Below, one piece after another: positions 42,978 through 51,452 of a stretch of DNA of 64,000 nucleotides. The translations under genes were made by a program, and so were the position numbers. Source of the DNA: JAOUEA01 sp031364965 (lineage in GTDB: Bacteria > Actinomycetota > UBA4738 > HRBIN12); the NCBI GenBank assembly GCA_031364965.1, contig JANLXF010000089.1:1-64000 (forward strand), in the 5' to 3' direction. The first letter of the stretch is position 1; the number at the start of each line of letters is the position of its first letter. A model generated the notes under the pieces. It did not search any database, was not told the DNA's origin, and saw nothing but the letters and a program-made list of their open reading frames with translations.

Positions 42978-43699
42978 CCCAGGATCTCTGCGGCGCGGAC
43001 GAGCACGTCGCGTTCCCCCCGGTAGGCCGCCCGCTTCATCGCGCGCTCGAGCGGGAACCAGCGGATCTCCTCCATCTCGTCGTCGTGATCCGCCGGGTCG
43101 CCGCCGGTGTGCCGCATCAAGAAGAAGTGCACGGTCTTGCGGATCCGCGTGTCTCCCCAGACGTAGAAGTACTTGGTCTCGCCCAGGGAGGACTCGATCA
43201 CGGCGGTGAGCCCTGTCTCCTCGTGGACCTCGCGGACGGCGGCTTCCTCGTGACTCTCGCCCGCTTCGATCCCGCCCTTGGCCAGACCCCAGGCGAGCTC
43301 GCCCCTGCGGGTCCGCCGCGATGCCAGGACCACCTCGATGCCGTCGTCGACCCGCCGGTAGACGACGCCACCGGCGGAGATCTCCTTGACGACGGGGCCT
43401 TTGCCCGGCGTCTTGGCGGAAGTCTTGCCGGGGGTCTTGCCGGAAGTCTTGGACGCGGGCTTCTTCTTGCGGCGCTTCTTGGTGGCCTTCGGCTTGGCGG
43501 CGGCTCCGGAGCCGGAGGACGCGGCCTCCGTGGGAACGGGCGGCTCGGCGACGCGAGGCGACGACTTCGTACCAGCGGGTGGCGCCGCCTGGGTCCGCGC
43601 CGCCGCGTGATCGGTCGCCGTCCCCGGTCGCCGTCGTCGCCGTCTGCGCCGCCGACCCGCTCCGCCGGTTCCCGTTTCGTTGCCATCTGGCGCACCCAT
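42974..43699 (-). CDS. NUDIX hydrolase with long basic N-terminal tail
   Basis: Residues 105-240 form a NUDIX domain with a perfect box from G142 to L164 (Gx5Ex7REVxEETGL). The first about 100 residues are low-complexity and extremely basic: nine consecutive Arg (16-24), K-K-R-R-K-K-K-P, then repeats of T-P-G-K/T-S-G-K resembling histone H1 tails. It occupies the MutT4 position of mycobacteria. NUDIX enzymes of this group hydrolyse oxidised nucleotides or diadenosine polyphosphates. The tail could bind nucleic acid or polyphosphate, an inference from composition only. Confidence 0.88.
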   Translation of the reverse strand: MGAPDGNETGTGGAGRRRRRRRRRPGTATDHAAARTQAAPPAGTKSSPRVAEPPVPTEAASSGSGAAAKPKATKKRRKKKPASKTSGKTPGKTSAKTPGKGPVVKEISAGGVVYRRVDDGIEVVLASRRTRRGELAWGLAKGGIEAGESHEEAAVREVHEETGLTAVIESSLGETKYFYVWGDTRIRKTVHFFLMRHTGGDPADHDDEMEEIRWFPLERAMKRAAYRGERDVLVRAAEILG

Positions 43700-43815
43700 C
43701 GCGGGCGATTCTAGGCCGTGGGCTCAGGTGAGCCGGGACCACGGCCGATGTCTTCGGCATGCGGCCGCTGGGCGGCCGCCTGATCCGCTCGAGCGCAAGG
43801 AGCGATGACGTCGGC

Positions 43816-44928
43816 ATGGATATCAACGAACTCCTGAGGTACGCCGTGGAGCGGGGCGCCAGCGACCTGCACCTCAAGGTGGGGAACGTTCCGTTCATCC
43901 GGGTTGACGGAGCGCTCGATCCCGCTCCGTTCGACGCGCTGACCGCATCCGATACCGAGACGTTCGCGTCGGCCCTGATGTCGGAGCACAAGCGGCGCGA
44001 GTTCGAAGCGTCGAGCGAGGCGGACCTGGGGTACACCCTGGCAGGCGTGGGGCGGTTCCGGGTCAACGTGTTCCGCCAGCGGGCGGTCATCGGACTCGCG
44101 GTGCGTCGCGTGCGCTCCGAGGTGCCCACGTTCGAAGAGCTCCGGCTCCCCACCGTGATGCGGTCGTTGGCCGAATCTCCCCGGGGGCTCGTGCTGATCA
44201 CAGGCCCGACCGGCACCGGCAAGACCACGACGATCGCCTCGATGATCGGCCATATCAACCGGACTCGCCGGGCCCACATCGTCACGATCGAGGACCCGAT
44301 CGAGGTCATGCACGACGACATCCGCTCGATCGTGCAGCAGCGGGAGATCGGCATCGACACCGATTCCTACGGCGCGGCGCTCCGCCACGTGATCCGTCAG
44401 GACCCCGACGTGATCTTCATCGGAGAGATCCGCGACGCCGAATCGGCGCTCTCGGCGATCCAGGCGGCCGAGACCGGCCATCTGGTGATCTCGACCCTGC
44501 ACACGATCGACTGCATGGAAACGATCAACCGCATGCTCGACCTGTTCCCGCCGCAGCAGCAGAAGGAGGTCCGGACCTCGTTCGCCGGCTCGCTCCGCGG
44601 CATCGTTTCGCAGCGACTCGTGACCCGCGCCGATGGGAAGGGACGCGTGCCTGCCATCGAGGTGCTCGTGAACACCGGCCGCGTGTTCGACCGGATCGTC
44701 GATCCCGACAAGACGGATTCGATCGTCGAGGTGATCGCCGACGGCGAGTTTTACGGGATGCAGACCTTCGATCAGTCGCTCGTCCAGTTGGTGCGGGAGG
44801 GGCTCGTCGAGGAGGCCGAGGCCCGACGCACCGCGACGAACCCGCATGACTTCGACCTGCAGCTGCGCGGGGTGCTCGACCGGGGCTCGGCGCTCTCGGC
44901 CGACGAGATCGCCGGGCTTCCCTTCTAG
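43816..44928 (+). CDS. pilT: Type IV pilus retraction-type ATPase PilT
   Basis: The 370-residue hexameric secretion ATPase has the PilT N-terminal M-D-I-N-E-L-L and A-S-D-L-H-L-K, Walker A G-P-T-G-T-G-K-T (130-137) and Asp-box E-D-P-I-E. Walker B V-I-F-I-G-E-I-R-D and His-box G-H-L-V-I-S-T-L-H-T are present. No pilB, pilC or pilin operon is adjacent, so it may serve pili encoded elsewhere. The ATG at 43816 is chosen from the family start although its SD is poor (AAGGAG about 13 bases up). The stop overlaps the converging gene in a CTAG. Confidence 0.92.
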   Translation: MDINELLRYAVERGASDLHLKVGNVPFIRVDGALDPAPFDALTASDTETFASALMSEHKRREFEASSEADLGYTLAGVGRFRVNVFRQRAVIGLAVRRVRSEVPTFEELRLPTVMRSLAESPRGLVLITGPTGTGKTTTIASMIGHINRTRRAHIVTIEDPIEVMHDDIRSIVQQREIGIDTDSYGAALRHVIRQDPDVIFIGEIRDAESALSAIQAAETGHLVISTLHTIDCMETINRMLDLFPPQQQKEVRTSFAGSLRGIVSQRLVTRADGKGRVPAIEVLVNTGRVFDRIVDPDKTDSIVEVIADGEFYGMQTFDQSLVQLVREGLVEEAEARRTATNPHDFDLQLRGVLDRGSALSADEIAGLPF

Positions 44929-45305
44929 GCGGGTTCGGCGCCTGGGGGGAGCTCGCCGGCCGCGCGTTGGGCTCGGAGCTCCATCGGATGCCGCCGATAC
45001 CCGTACGGGATCGCGAGCACCAGGTACACCGGGATGAAGAGAGGTCCCCACGCGCCGTACTGACGGATGTGATGCCGTTCGTGCGCGAGCAGCGTCCCGG
45101 TCACGGGTCGCGCCGACACGATCACGAAGCCGATCGTCATCGCCGCCCGGTTCGCTTTCGGCATCAGTGCCGTCACACCTCGCGGGACCCGGTCGAAGAT
45201 CAGCGCGCCGTCGGATAGACGTGGCGGTTGGAACGTGAGGAGCCCGACGACGAGGCCGAGCATCGTGTTGGGGAGCGTCCAGATGAACCCGAGCCAGGTG
45301 GGCAC
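44925..45305 (-). CDS. Small membrane protein with HExxH zinc-peptidase-like motif
   Basis: The 126-residue product has a hydrophobic start (about residues 5-24), a short extracytoplasmic or interfacial part, then H75-E-R-H-H79. This is followed by R-Q-Y-G-A-W-G-P-L-F-I-P-V-Y-L-V and a downstream Glu in H-P-M-E-L (109), the pattern of a gluzincin metal site. The family looks like the tiny HExxH-plus-E proteins seen in several bacteria; I know no characterised member. If active it would be a minimal membrane-associated metallopeptidase. GTG 45305 is the start used. It converges with pilT and shares a CTAG stop overlap. Confidence 0.7.
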   Translation of the reverse strand: MPTWLGFIWTLPNTMLGLVVGLLTFQPPRLSDGALIFDRVPRGVTALMPKANRAAMTIGFVIVSARPVTGTLLAHERHHIRQYGAWGPLFIPVYLVLAIPYGYRRHPMELRAQRAAGELPPGAEPA

Positions 45306-45382
45306 GTCTCGACCGTACCCGACGACGGGAGTGCCGCGCGCGGCCTCGGGCGGCGCAGGTCGGGGGGTATCCTCGTGCCGTC

Positions 45383-46786
45383 ATGACCGAGCCCACGTCG
45401 CAGCCGGGCGCCACGATCGAGGTCGACCCGCTCGCGGACGAGCTGGGAGCCCTGTTCGAGGCAGCCGGCCACCAGCTCTATCTCGTCGGGGGTTCCGTGC
45501 GCGACCTCGTGATGGGCCGGGTTCGACTCGACGAGGCCGATCTGGACTTCTGCACCGACGCGGCGCCGCACGAGACCACCCGTCTGATGCGCGGGTGGGC
45601 CGACGGCATCTACCTCGTGGGGGTCAAGTTCGGAACGGTGGGGGCGCGCAAGTCCGGGCGCACGCTGGAGGTCACCACGTTCCGGGCGGACGCCTACGAC
45701 GAGGCCCACCGCAAGCCGGCCGTGACGTTCGCGAAGGACGTCGAGTCGGACCTGTCCCGACGGGACTTCACGATCAACGCGATGGCGGTCCGGGTGCCGG
45801 GCGGCGCGTTCGTGGATCCGTTCGGCGGCGTGCGTCACCTCGCGACGAAGACGCTCGACACGCCGCTCGAGCCGGAGGTGTCGTTCTCCGACGACCCGCT
45901 GCGGATGCTCCGTGCGGCTCGCTTCGTGTCGCAGCTCGAGGTGATCCCGGCGGCTCGCTTGGTCGAGGCCCTCACGGAGATGCGAGGTCGCCTGTCGATC
46001 GTGAGCGCCGAGCGGATCGCCGACGAGCTCGTGAAGCTCCTGAACGGCGCGAACCCCTCGGCGGGTCTCGACCTGTTGGTCTCGACCGGGCTTGCGGACG
46101 AGTTCGTGCCCGAGCTCTCGGCGCTCAGCCTCGAGCAGGACCCGGTCCACCGCCACAAGGATGTGCTCCGCCATACGTACGCCGTGGTCGAGCGCTGCGA
46201 GCCCGACCCGTCGGGGACGCTCCGGCTCGCGGCGCTCCTGCACGACATCGGTAAGCCGAAGACCCGCGAGATCACGCCCGGCCGTGTGACGTTCCATCAT
46301 CACGAGGTCGTGGGCGCACGGATGGCGGAGGCTCGTCTGCGCCAGCTCCGGTTCCCGAACGCGGTGATCGACGACGTGCGCAGGCTCGTCGAGATGCACC
46401 TGCGGTTCCATGGGTACGGCGAGGGGTGGAGCGACTCGGCGGTCCGTCGATACGTCCGCGACGCGGGGCCGCTCCTGGACAAGTTGAACCAGCTCACCCG
46501 CGCCGACGTCACGACTCGGAACGAGCGACGCGCGGAAGCCTTCGCCCGGCTGCAGGACGACCTCGAGGAACGGATCGCCCGGCTCGCCGAGCAGGAGAAC
46601 CTCGACGCGATGCGTCCCCCGCTCGACGGTCGGCAGGTGATGGAGCACCTGGATCTTCCCCCCGGACCCGAGGTCGGCGAGGCGCTCGCGTTCTTGATGG
46701 AGGACAGGATCGAGCGGGGACCGATCGAGGAGGCGGAGGCGTTCGCCCTGCTGGAAGGATGGGCGAAGGAGCGCGGACTGCGCTAA
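45383..46786 (+). CDS. pcnA: CCA tRNA nucleotidyltransferase
   Basis: The 467-residue class II nucleotidyltransferase starts after an acidic lead. L-V-G-G-S-V-R-D carries the GGSxR motif. The catalytic Asp pair is in A-D-L-D-F-C-T-D-A, and R-R-D-F-T-I-N-A-M is typical. An HD domain follows (L-L-H-D-I-G-K-P and H-H-H-E-V-V-G). It adds or repairs the 3' CCA of tRNAs, needed here because neither tRNA in this window encodes CCA. Location at the end of the MurJ-NUDIX cluster matches Rv3907c. The stop overlaps the ltrA-like gene (CTAA). Confidence 0.95.
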   Translation: MTEPTSQPGATIEVDPLADELGALFEAAGHQLYLVGGSVRDLVMGRVRLDEADLDFCTDAAPHETTRLMRGWADGIYLVGVKFGTVGARKSGRTLEVTTFRADAYDEAHRKPAVTFAKDVESDLSRRDFTINAMAVRVPGGAFVDPFGGVRHLATKTLDTPLEPEVSFSDDPLRMLRAARFVSQLEVIPAARLVEALTEMRGRLSIVSAERIADELVKLLNGANPSAGLDLLVSTGLADEFVPELSALSLEQDPVHRHKDVLRHTYAVVERCEPDPSGTLRLAALLHDIGKPKTREITPGRVTFHHHEVVGARMAEARLRQLRFPNAVIDDVRRLVEMHLRFHGYGEGWSDSAVRRYVRDAGPLLDKLNQLTRADVTTRNERRAEAFARLQDDLEERIARLAEQENLDAMRPPLDGRQVMEHLDLPPGPEVGEALAFLMEDRIERGPIEEAEAFALLEGWAKERGLR

Positions 46787-47979
46787 GGCACGGTGAGCTC
46801 GGCGGTGTCGGGACCCTGCTCGCCGGCCAGACCCTCGCCGCCCGCGCGTCGCACGTCCAGCGCAACGGTCACGACCAGGACCACGAAGACCACACCCGTG
46901 AGCCCGGCCGGAGGCAGACCTCGCCCGATGCCGACGGTGACCAGGAGCAGGGCGATCGCGATCAGCCGCTGGCTCATGACGGCGTCCCACGCCTGGATGT
47001 TCGCCTTGTGGATCACGGCGAGCGCGAAGAGCACGGCGGCCGGCCCGGCGCACAGCATCAGACGCGTCGCCAGCGACAGGCCGTGATCCCCATGTGCGCC
47101 GGCCTCGATCGCGAGTTGGACCCCGACCGCGGACGCCGCGATCCCGGAGTACGCGAACAGGTGGCCGTATCCCCAGAGGAACGACGCCACCACTCGCTCG
47201 CGCGACAGGGCCGACGAAGACACGGTCTCGAAGTAGGCCCACCAGATCGCCGCGGCGATCCCGAACCCGAGGAGCGCCGATGCCACCGAGCCTCCGTCGA
47301 ACGTCACGCTGCTCAGTCCCGTCGTGACCGCGACGACGCCCTCACCGAGCACGATGATCGCGAACAAGCCGTAGCGCTCGGGGATGTGCCGAGAGTCGAA
47401 CGGCTGGCCTTCGTACGCACGCACGGCGAACACCGGGGCCACCATGAGCGCGATCAGGGCGAGTGCCCAGATCCAGTGCCGGGCCGGCGCGTCCACGGCC
47501 AGGGAGGCCAGCATCAACCCGCCACCGATCGCATCGCCGATCAGATAGTTCCTCGCGAGTCCTCGGGCATCTCCGGCGTGGGGCAGCACGCGAAGGAACA
47601 TCACGACCAAGAGCGCCTGCATCGCGGCATACGCGAGCACGAACGCCACGTCGCTCTCGCCCGACAGGACGTCTCGGATCCCGGACGCGAGCACGATGAC
47701 CAGCAGCATCGCGAGCAGCAGCGAGAGCCGGTGGAACAGATCGTCGTTGTCCCACGCGGTGGCGAACCACGTGAACTCCATCCACGCCCACCACACGGGC
47801 ACGAACAACAGGCAGAAATGCCAGAGCCCGGCGAGCGTGGGGTCGGAGCGGAGGCCGTTGGCGAGGGCGGTCACCGCCGCGACGAAGCAGAGATCGAAGA
47901 ACAGCTCCAGCCAGGTGCTCGTGCGATCCTCGACGTCGAAGTCGCGCATCGGCGCAGGCTTGAGCCACCGGCCCTTCAC
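46783..47979 (-). CDS. LtrA-family low-temperature-requirement membrane protein
   Basis: GTG 47979 gives 398 residues with about 10-12 hydrophobic helices. Typical LtrA landmarks are present: S-T-W-L-E-L-F-F-D-L-C-F-V near the N-terminus, the D-E-like W-W-A-W-M-E-F segment, and H-I-P-E-R-Y-G-L-F-A-I-I-V-L-G-E. The LtrA family is common in actinobacteria; its molecular role is not established. The start overlaps the DUF1232 gene stop (GTGA), so the two are coupled. A much longer open frame upstream on the same strand is antisense to the P-type ATPase and is not part of this gene. Confidence 0.85.
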   Translation of the reverse strand: MKGRWLKPAPMRDFDVEDRTSTWLELFFDLCFVAAVTALANGLRSDPTLAGLWHFCLLFVPVWWAWMEFTWFATAWDNDDLFHRLSLLLAMLLVIVLASGIRDVLSGESDVAFVLAYAAMQALLVVMFLRVLPHAGDARGLARNYLIGDAIGGGLMLASLAVDAPARHWIWALALIALMVAPVFAVRAYEGQPFDSRHIPERYGLFAIIVLGEGVVAVTTGLSSVTFDGGSVASALLGFGIAAAIWWAYFETVSSSALSRERVVASFLWGYGHLFAYSGIAASAVGVQLAIEAGAHGDHGLSLATRLMLCAGPAAVLFALAVIHKANIQAWDAVMSQRLIAIALLLVTVGIGRGLPPAGLTGVVFVVLVVTVALDVRRAGGEGLAGEQGPDTAELTVP

Positions 47980-48377
47980 GCGGCCCCGGCTCCCAGACCC
48001 GCCAGGCGGAAGATCGTCGCGAGCGTCGCGGGATCCCCTCGCCAATGGGCGTTGACGGCATCGCGCCCGGCGTGCTTCACGAGATGGCGGAGCACGAGCG
48101 CGGCCACGATCACGTCGTCGAACGGCCCGATCACGGGGACGAACTCGGGGATCAGGTCGATCGGATTCACGAGGTAGAGGAACCCGAGGCCGACCACGAT
48201 CTTCGATCCGAAGGGCGTGGCGGGATCGCGCATCAGGCTTCGGAACAGCGCGAGCACATCGGGGATCGTGCGCGCGAGCTTGGCGGCGGTCATCCGCCGC
48301 CCGAGGACGTAGAGGAGGCCGATGGCCGCAGCCCATACGGCCAACGTGACCCCCACGACGAGCAAGAACGTGCGCAT
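47976..48377 (-). CDS. DUF1232 membrane protein
   Basis: The 133-residue product has an N-terminal membrane helix (about 5-25). The DUF1232 signature Y-L-V-N-P-I-D-L-I-P-E-F-V-P-V-I-G-P-F-D-D is followed by another hydrophobic helix. The family is widespread and of unknown function, often near envelope or proteostasis genes. It lies 31 bp from the divergent P-type ATPase gene and is translationally coupled to the LtrA gene downstream. Confidence 0.85.
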   Translation of the reverse strand: MRTFLLVVGVTLAVWAAAIGLLYVLGRRMTAAKLARTIPDVLALFRSLMRDPATPFGSKIVVGLGFLYLVNPIDLIPEFVPVIGPFDDVIVAALVLRHLVKHAGRDAVNAHWRGDPATLATIFRLAGLGAGAA

Positions 48378-48408
48378 CGCTCCAGCCTAGCGCCGCTAGG
48401 CTGCGAGC

Positions 48409-50802
48409 ATGCCGCCGAACACCCTCGCTCCAGCGGTCGAAGCCGACCGTGGCCTGTCGGCGGCCGAGGTGGCCGCCCGCGTTGCCGACGGCCGCACGAA
48501 CGACGTGCCCGCCGCACCCACCCGCACGGTCGCCCAGATCGTGCGGGCCAACGTGTTCACTCGATTCAACGCGATCCTCGGCGCGATGCTCGCCGTCATC
48601 GTCGTGGTCGGACCGGCGCAGGACGCGCTCTTCGGGTTCGTCCTGTTCGCGAACGCGCTGATCGGCATCGTCCAGGAGCTCCGCGCGAAGGGGACCCTCG
48701 ATCGGCTGACCCTGTTGACGGCTCCCCGGGCGCGGGTGGTCCGAGACGGCGAGGTGCACGAGGTCTCGGTGGGCGAGGTCGTGCAGGACGACGTGCTGGA
48801 GGCGCCCGCCGGCGCCCAGATCGTCGTGGACGGCGAGGTGCTGACCACCGAGGGGCTCGAGGTCGACGAGTCCCTCCTGACCGGCGAGGCCGAACCGGTG
48901 ATCAAGCGGGCCGGCGACGAGGTCCGTTCCGGATCCTTCGCGTCCGCGGGGATCGGTCGCTACCGTGCCGTGAACGTCGGCCGCGAGGCGTATGCTGCGC
49001 GGATCGCCGAGGACGCGCGCCGGTTCACGGTCACGCGATCCGAGCTGCGGTCGGGCATCGACACGATCTTGACCTACGTGACGTTCGCGATCGTGCCGAC
49101 CGCGGCGCTCCTGTTCTTCAGCCAGCTGCGAACGCACGAGGCGTGGCGCCGGGCGGTGTCCGGTGCCGTGGCCGGCACCGTCGCGATGGTGCCCGAGGGG
49201 CTCGTGCTCCTGACCTCGCTCGCGTTCGCCCTGGCCGCGATGCGGCTCGCCCGGCAACGCGTCTTGGTGCAGGAGCTGCAGGCGGTCGAGGGTCTCGCCC
49301 GCGTGGACGTGCTGTGCGTGGACAAGACCGGCACCCTGACCGAAGGAAAGCTCTCGGTCGACCAGCTCGATCCGGTCGGAGACGCAACGTTGGAGGTGGC
49401 CGAGCGCGCGATCGCCGCCCTCGCGGCGAACGACGCGTCGCCGAACGCCACGATGCAGGCGATCCGGAAGCGTTACCCCGATCAGGCCGGGGGGTGGCGT
49501 GCGGTCGCATCGGTGCCGTTCTCGTCGGGACGCAAGTGGAGCGGTATCGAGTTCGACGGAGAGGGCGCCTGGCTGCTCGGCGCGCCCGACGTGCTGCTCG
49601 CCGGGGGCACCGGCGACGACGCGGTGCTCGCGGCCGTCGACGCCGAGGCCGATCAGGGGCATCGCGTCGTCCTGCTCGCCCACGCCGCCGAGCTCGATGA
49701 GGAGCGGCTCCCGGCGGCGCTGTCGCCGATCGCGCTCGTCGTGCTCGCCGACGCGCCGCGGCCCGATGCCGCCGACACGCTCGCCTACTTCGCCGAGCAG
49801 GGGGTGACCGTCAAGGTGATCTCCGGTGACGATCCGCGCACGGTGGGCGCGATCGCCTCGACGCTGGGTCTTGCCGGCGCCGACGAGCCGATCGACGCGC
49901 GCGACCTTCCCGACGACGACAGCGAGCTCGCCGGATTGATGGAAGCCCACTCGGTGTTCGGTCGCGTCACGCCTCAGCAGAAGCGTGCGATGGTGAAGGC
50001 GCTCCAGGGTCTCGGCCACACCGTCGCGATGACGGGCGACGGCGTGAACGACGCGCTCGCGCTGAAGGACGCCGACATCGGCATCGCGATGGGCTCGGGG
50101 TCCGACGCCACCCGCGCGGTCGCCCAGCTCGTGCTCCTGGACTCGAACTTTGACGCGCTGCCCCCCGTCGTGGCCGAGGGCCGGCGGGTGCTCGGCAACA
50201 TCGAGCGCACGTCAGGTCTCTACCTGACGAAGACCGTCTATGCGATGTTGATCTCGCTCGCGACCGGCGTGGTGGGCTTCGTGTTCCCGTTCCTTCCGCG
50301 TCATCTCACGTTGATCGGCGCCCTCACGATCGGGATCCCCTCGTTCTTCCTTGCGCTCGCCCCCAACACCGACCTGTTCCGCCCCGGGTTCGTGCCGCGC
50401 ATCCTGCGGTTCGCGATCCCCGCCGGGGCGCTCGCAGCGACGGCGAGCTTCCTCTCCTACTCGCTCGCGCGCGTGGAGCCCGGTGTCTCGCTCGAAGGGG
50501 CGCAGACCACCGCCGTGATGGTGCTGATCTGGATCGGTCTGCTGGTGCTCTCGATCCTCGCGGCCCCGCTCACGCGTGCGCGGCTCGCCCTGATCTGGAC
50601 GATGGCCGGGTTGTTCCTTCTGGTGCTGAATCTGCAGGTGACGCGGACGTTCTTCGCCCTGGAACCTCCGTCGCTGATCGTGTGGCTCGCGGCGTTCGGC
50701 ATCGCGGCGATCACCTGGTCGTTCGCGCGGCTCTTCGTGCCCGGCGAGGAGCCGGTGGGCCCCCGAGCACCCGGCCGTGCCCGCGGGTCCGAGAAGCCCT
50801 AG
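48409..50802 (+). CDS. P-type cation-transporting ATPase, CtpE-like
   Basis: The 797-residue P-type ATPase has the phosphorylation motif D305-K-T-G-T-L-T, T-G-E-A-E-P (actuator loop) at 158-163, P-E-G-L in helix 4 (262-265), and the hinge T-G-D-G-V-N-D-A-L-A-L-K-D-A. About ten membrane helices are present. No N-terminal metal-binding CxxC is present. The length and the V-P-E-G-L helix resemble mycobacterial CtpE, reported as a calcium transporter. Substrate assignment here is inference. It converges with lepB at a CTAG stop overlap. Confidence 0.9.
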   Translation: MPPNTLAPAVEADRGLSAAEVAARVADGRTNDVPAAPTRTVAQIVRANVFTRFNAILGAMLAVIVVVGPAQDALFGFVLFANALIGIVQELRAKGTLDRLTLLTAPRARVVRDGEVHEVSVGEVVQDDVLEAPAGAQIVVDGEVLTTEGLEVDESLLTGEAEPVIKRAGDEVRSGSFASAGIGRYRAVNVGREAYAARIAEDARRFTVTRSELRSGIDTILTYVTFAIVPTAALLFFSQLRTHEAWRRAVSGAVAGTVAMVPEGLVLLTSLAFALAAMRLARQRVLVQELQAVEGLARVDVLCVDKTGTLTEGKLSVDQLDPVGDATLEVAERAIAALAANDASPNATMQAIRKRYPDQAGGWRAVASVPFSSGRKWSGIEFDGEGAWLLGAPDVLLAGGTGDDAVLAAVDAEADQGHRVVLLAHAAELDEERLPAALSPIALVVLADAPRPDAADTLAYFAEQGVTVKVISGDDPRTVGAIASTLGLAGADEPIDARDLPDDDSELAGLMEAHSVFGRVTPQQKRAMVKALQGLGHTVAMTGDGVNDALALKDADIGIAMGSGSDATRAVAQLVLLDSNFDALPPVVAEGRRVLGNIERTSGLYLTKTVYAMLISLATGVVGFVFPFLPRHLTLIGALTIGIPSFFLALAPNTDLFRPGFVPRILRFAIPAGALAATASFLSYSLARVEPGVSLEGAQTTAVMVLIWIGLLVLSILAAPLTRARLALIWTMAGLFLLVLNLQVTRTFFALEPPSLIVWLAAFGIAAITWSFARLFVPGEEPVGPRAPGRARGSEKP

Positions 50803-51452
50803 TTCAGGCCACCGGCGCGGCCGGGTGGCCAGATCACCAGGTCCGCCTTGCCGATCACTTGGCTCAGTGGGACGAACCCGAGCCCGAAGCGAGAGTCGAG
50901 CGAGTTACCGCGATTGTCGCCCATCACGAAGAGCGTCCCCTCGGGCACCTTGGTCTTGGGGAAGTCGTCGGTCTTCTGGACGAGGTACGGCTCGTCGATC
51001 CGTACGTTGTCGACGTAGACGTCTCCGCCCTTTGCCCAGACGGTCTCACCGGGCAGCCCGATCACGCGCTTGATGAAGTCCTCGTTGTCGGGCGGGGCGG
51101 CGCCCAGGCCCTGCACGAGCCAGTGGACGAAGCCGCCGACCACGCCTCGGTCGGGAAGCTTGGACGGGTCGGGGTCCTCGAACACGATCACGTCACCGCG
51201 CTGGGGGTCGTGGAAGTAGTAGGGGACCTTGACCACGATCACGCGGTCGCCGGGCAGCAAAGTGGGCTCCATCGAGCCCGACGGGATGAAGAACGCCTGC
51301 ACCAGGAAGGTCTTGATCAGCAGCGCCAGGATGAACGCCATCAGGACCAGCCCCGGCAGTTCGCCGAGGAACTGGAGAACGGGATTCCGGTGCTTCTGGG
51401 GGACCTCGGGATCAGGGGCCTCGAGGGAATCCCGCTTCGCGGTCGTCGTCAC
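50799..51452 (-). CDS. lepB: Signal peptidase I
   Basis: GTG 51452 gives 217 residues: a cytoplasmic tail, a membrane helix (about 30-55), catalytic Ser in P-S-G-S60-M-E-P-T-L, catalytic Lys in D-F-I-K128-R-V-I-G-L-P-G-E, and the G-D-N-R-G-N-S-L-D-S-R box. It removes signal peptides from exported proteins, of which this window has many. It overlaps the MOT1 permease gene by four bases (GTGA) and the P-type ATPase tail-to-tail (CTAG). Confidence 0.95.
   Translation of the reverse strand: MTTTAKRDSLEAPDPEVPQKHRNPVLQFLGELPGLVLMAFILALLIKTFLVQAFFIPSGSMEPTLLPGDRVIVVKVPYYFHDPQRGDVIVFEDPDPSKLPDRGVVGGFVHWLVQGLGAAPPDNEDFIKRVIGLPGETVWAKGGDVYVDNVRIDEPYLVQKTDDFPKTKVPEGTLFVMGDNRGNSLDSRFGLGFVPLSQVIGKADLVIWPPGRAGGLN

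Noticed and set aside
43711..45414. 567-codon minus-strand frame over pilT
   Set aside because: PilT motifs are unambiguous on the plus strand; the opposite frame is an Asp/His/Arg-rich shadow.
47980..50019. Minus-strand frame continuing about 680 codons upstream of the LtrA start
   Set aside because: It is antisense to the P-type ATPase and the DUF1232 gene; LtrA homology begins only at the GTG at 47979.
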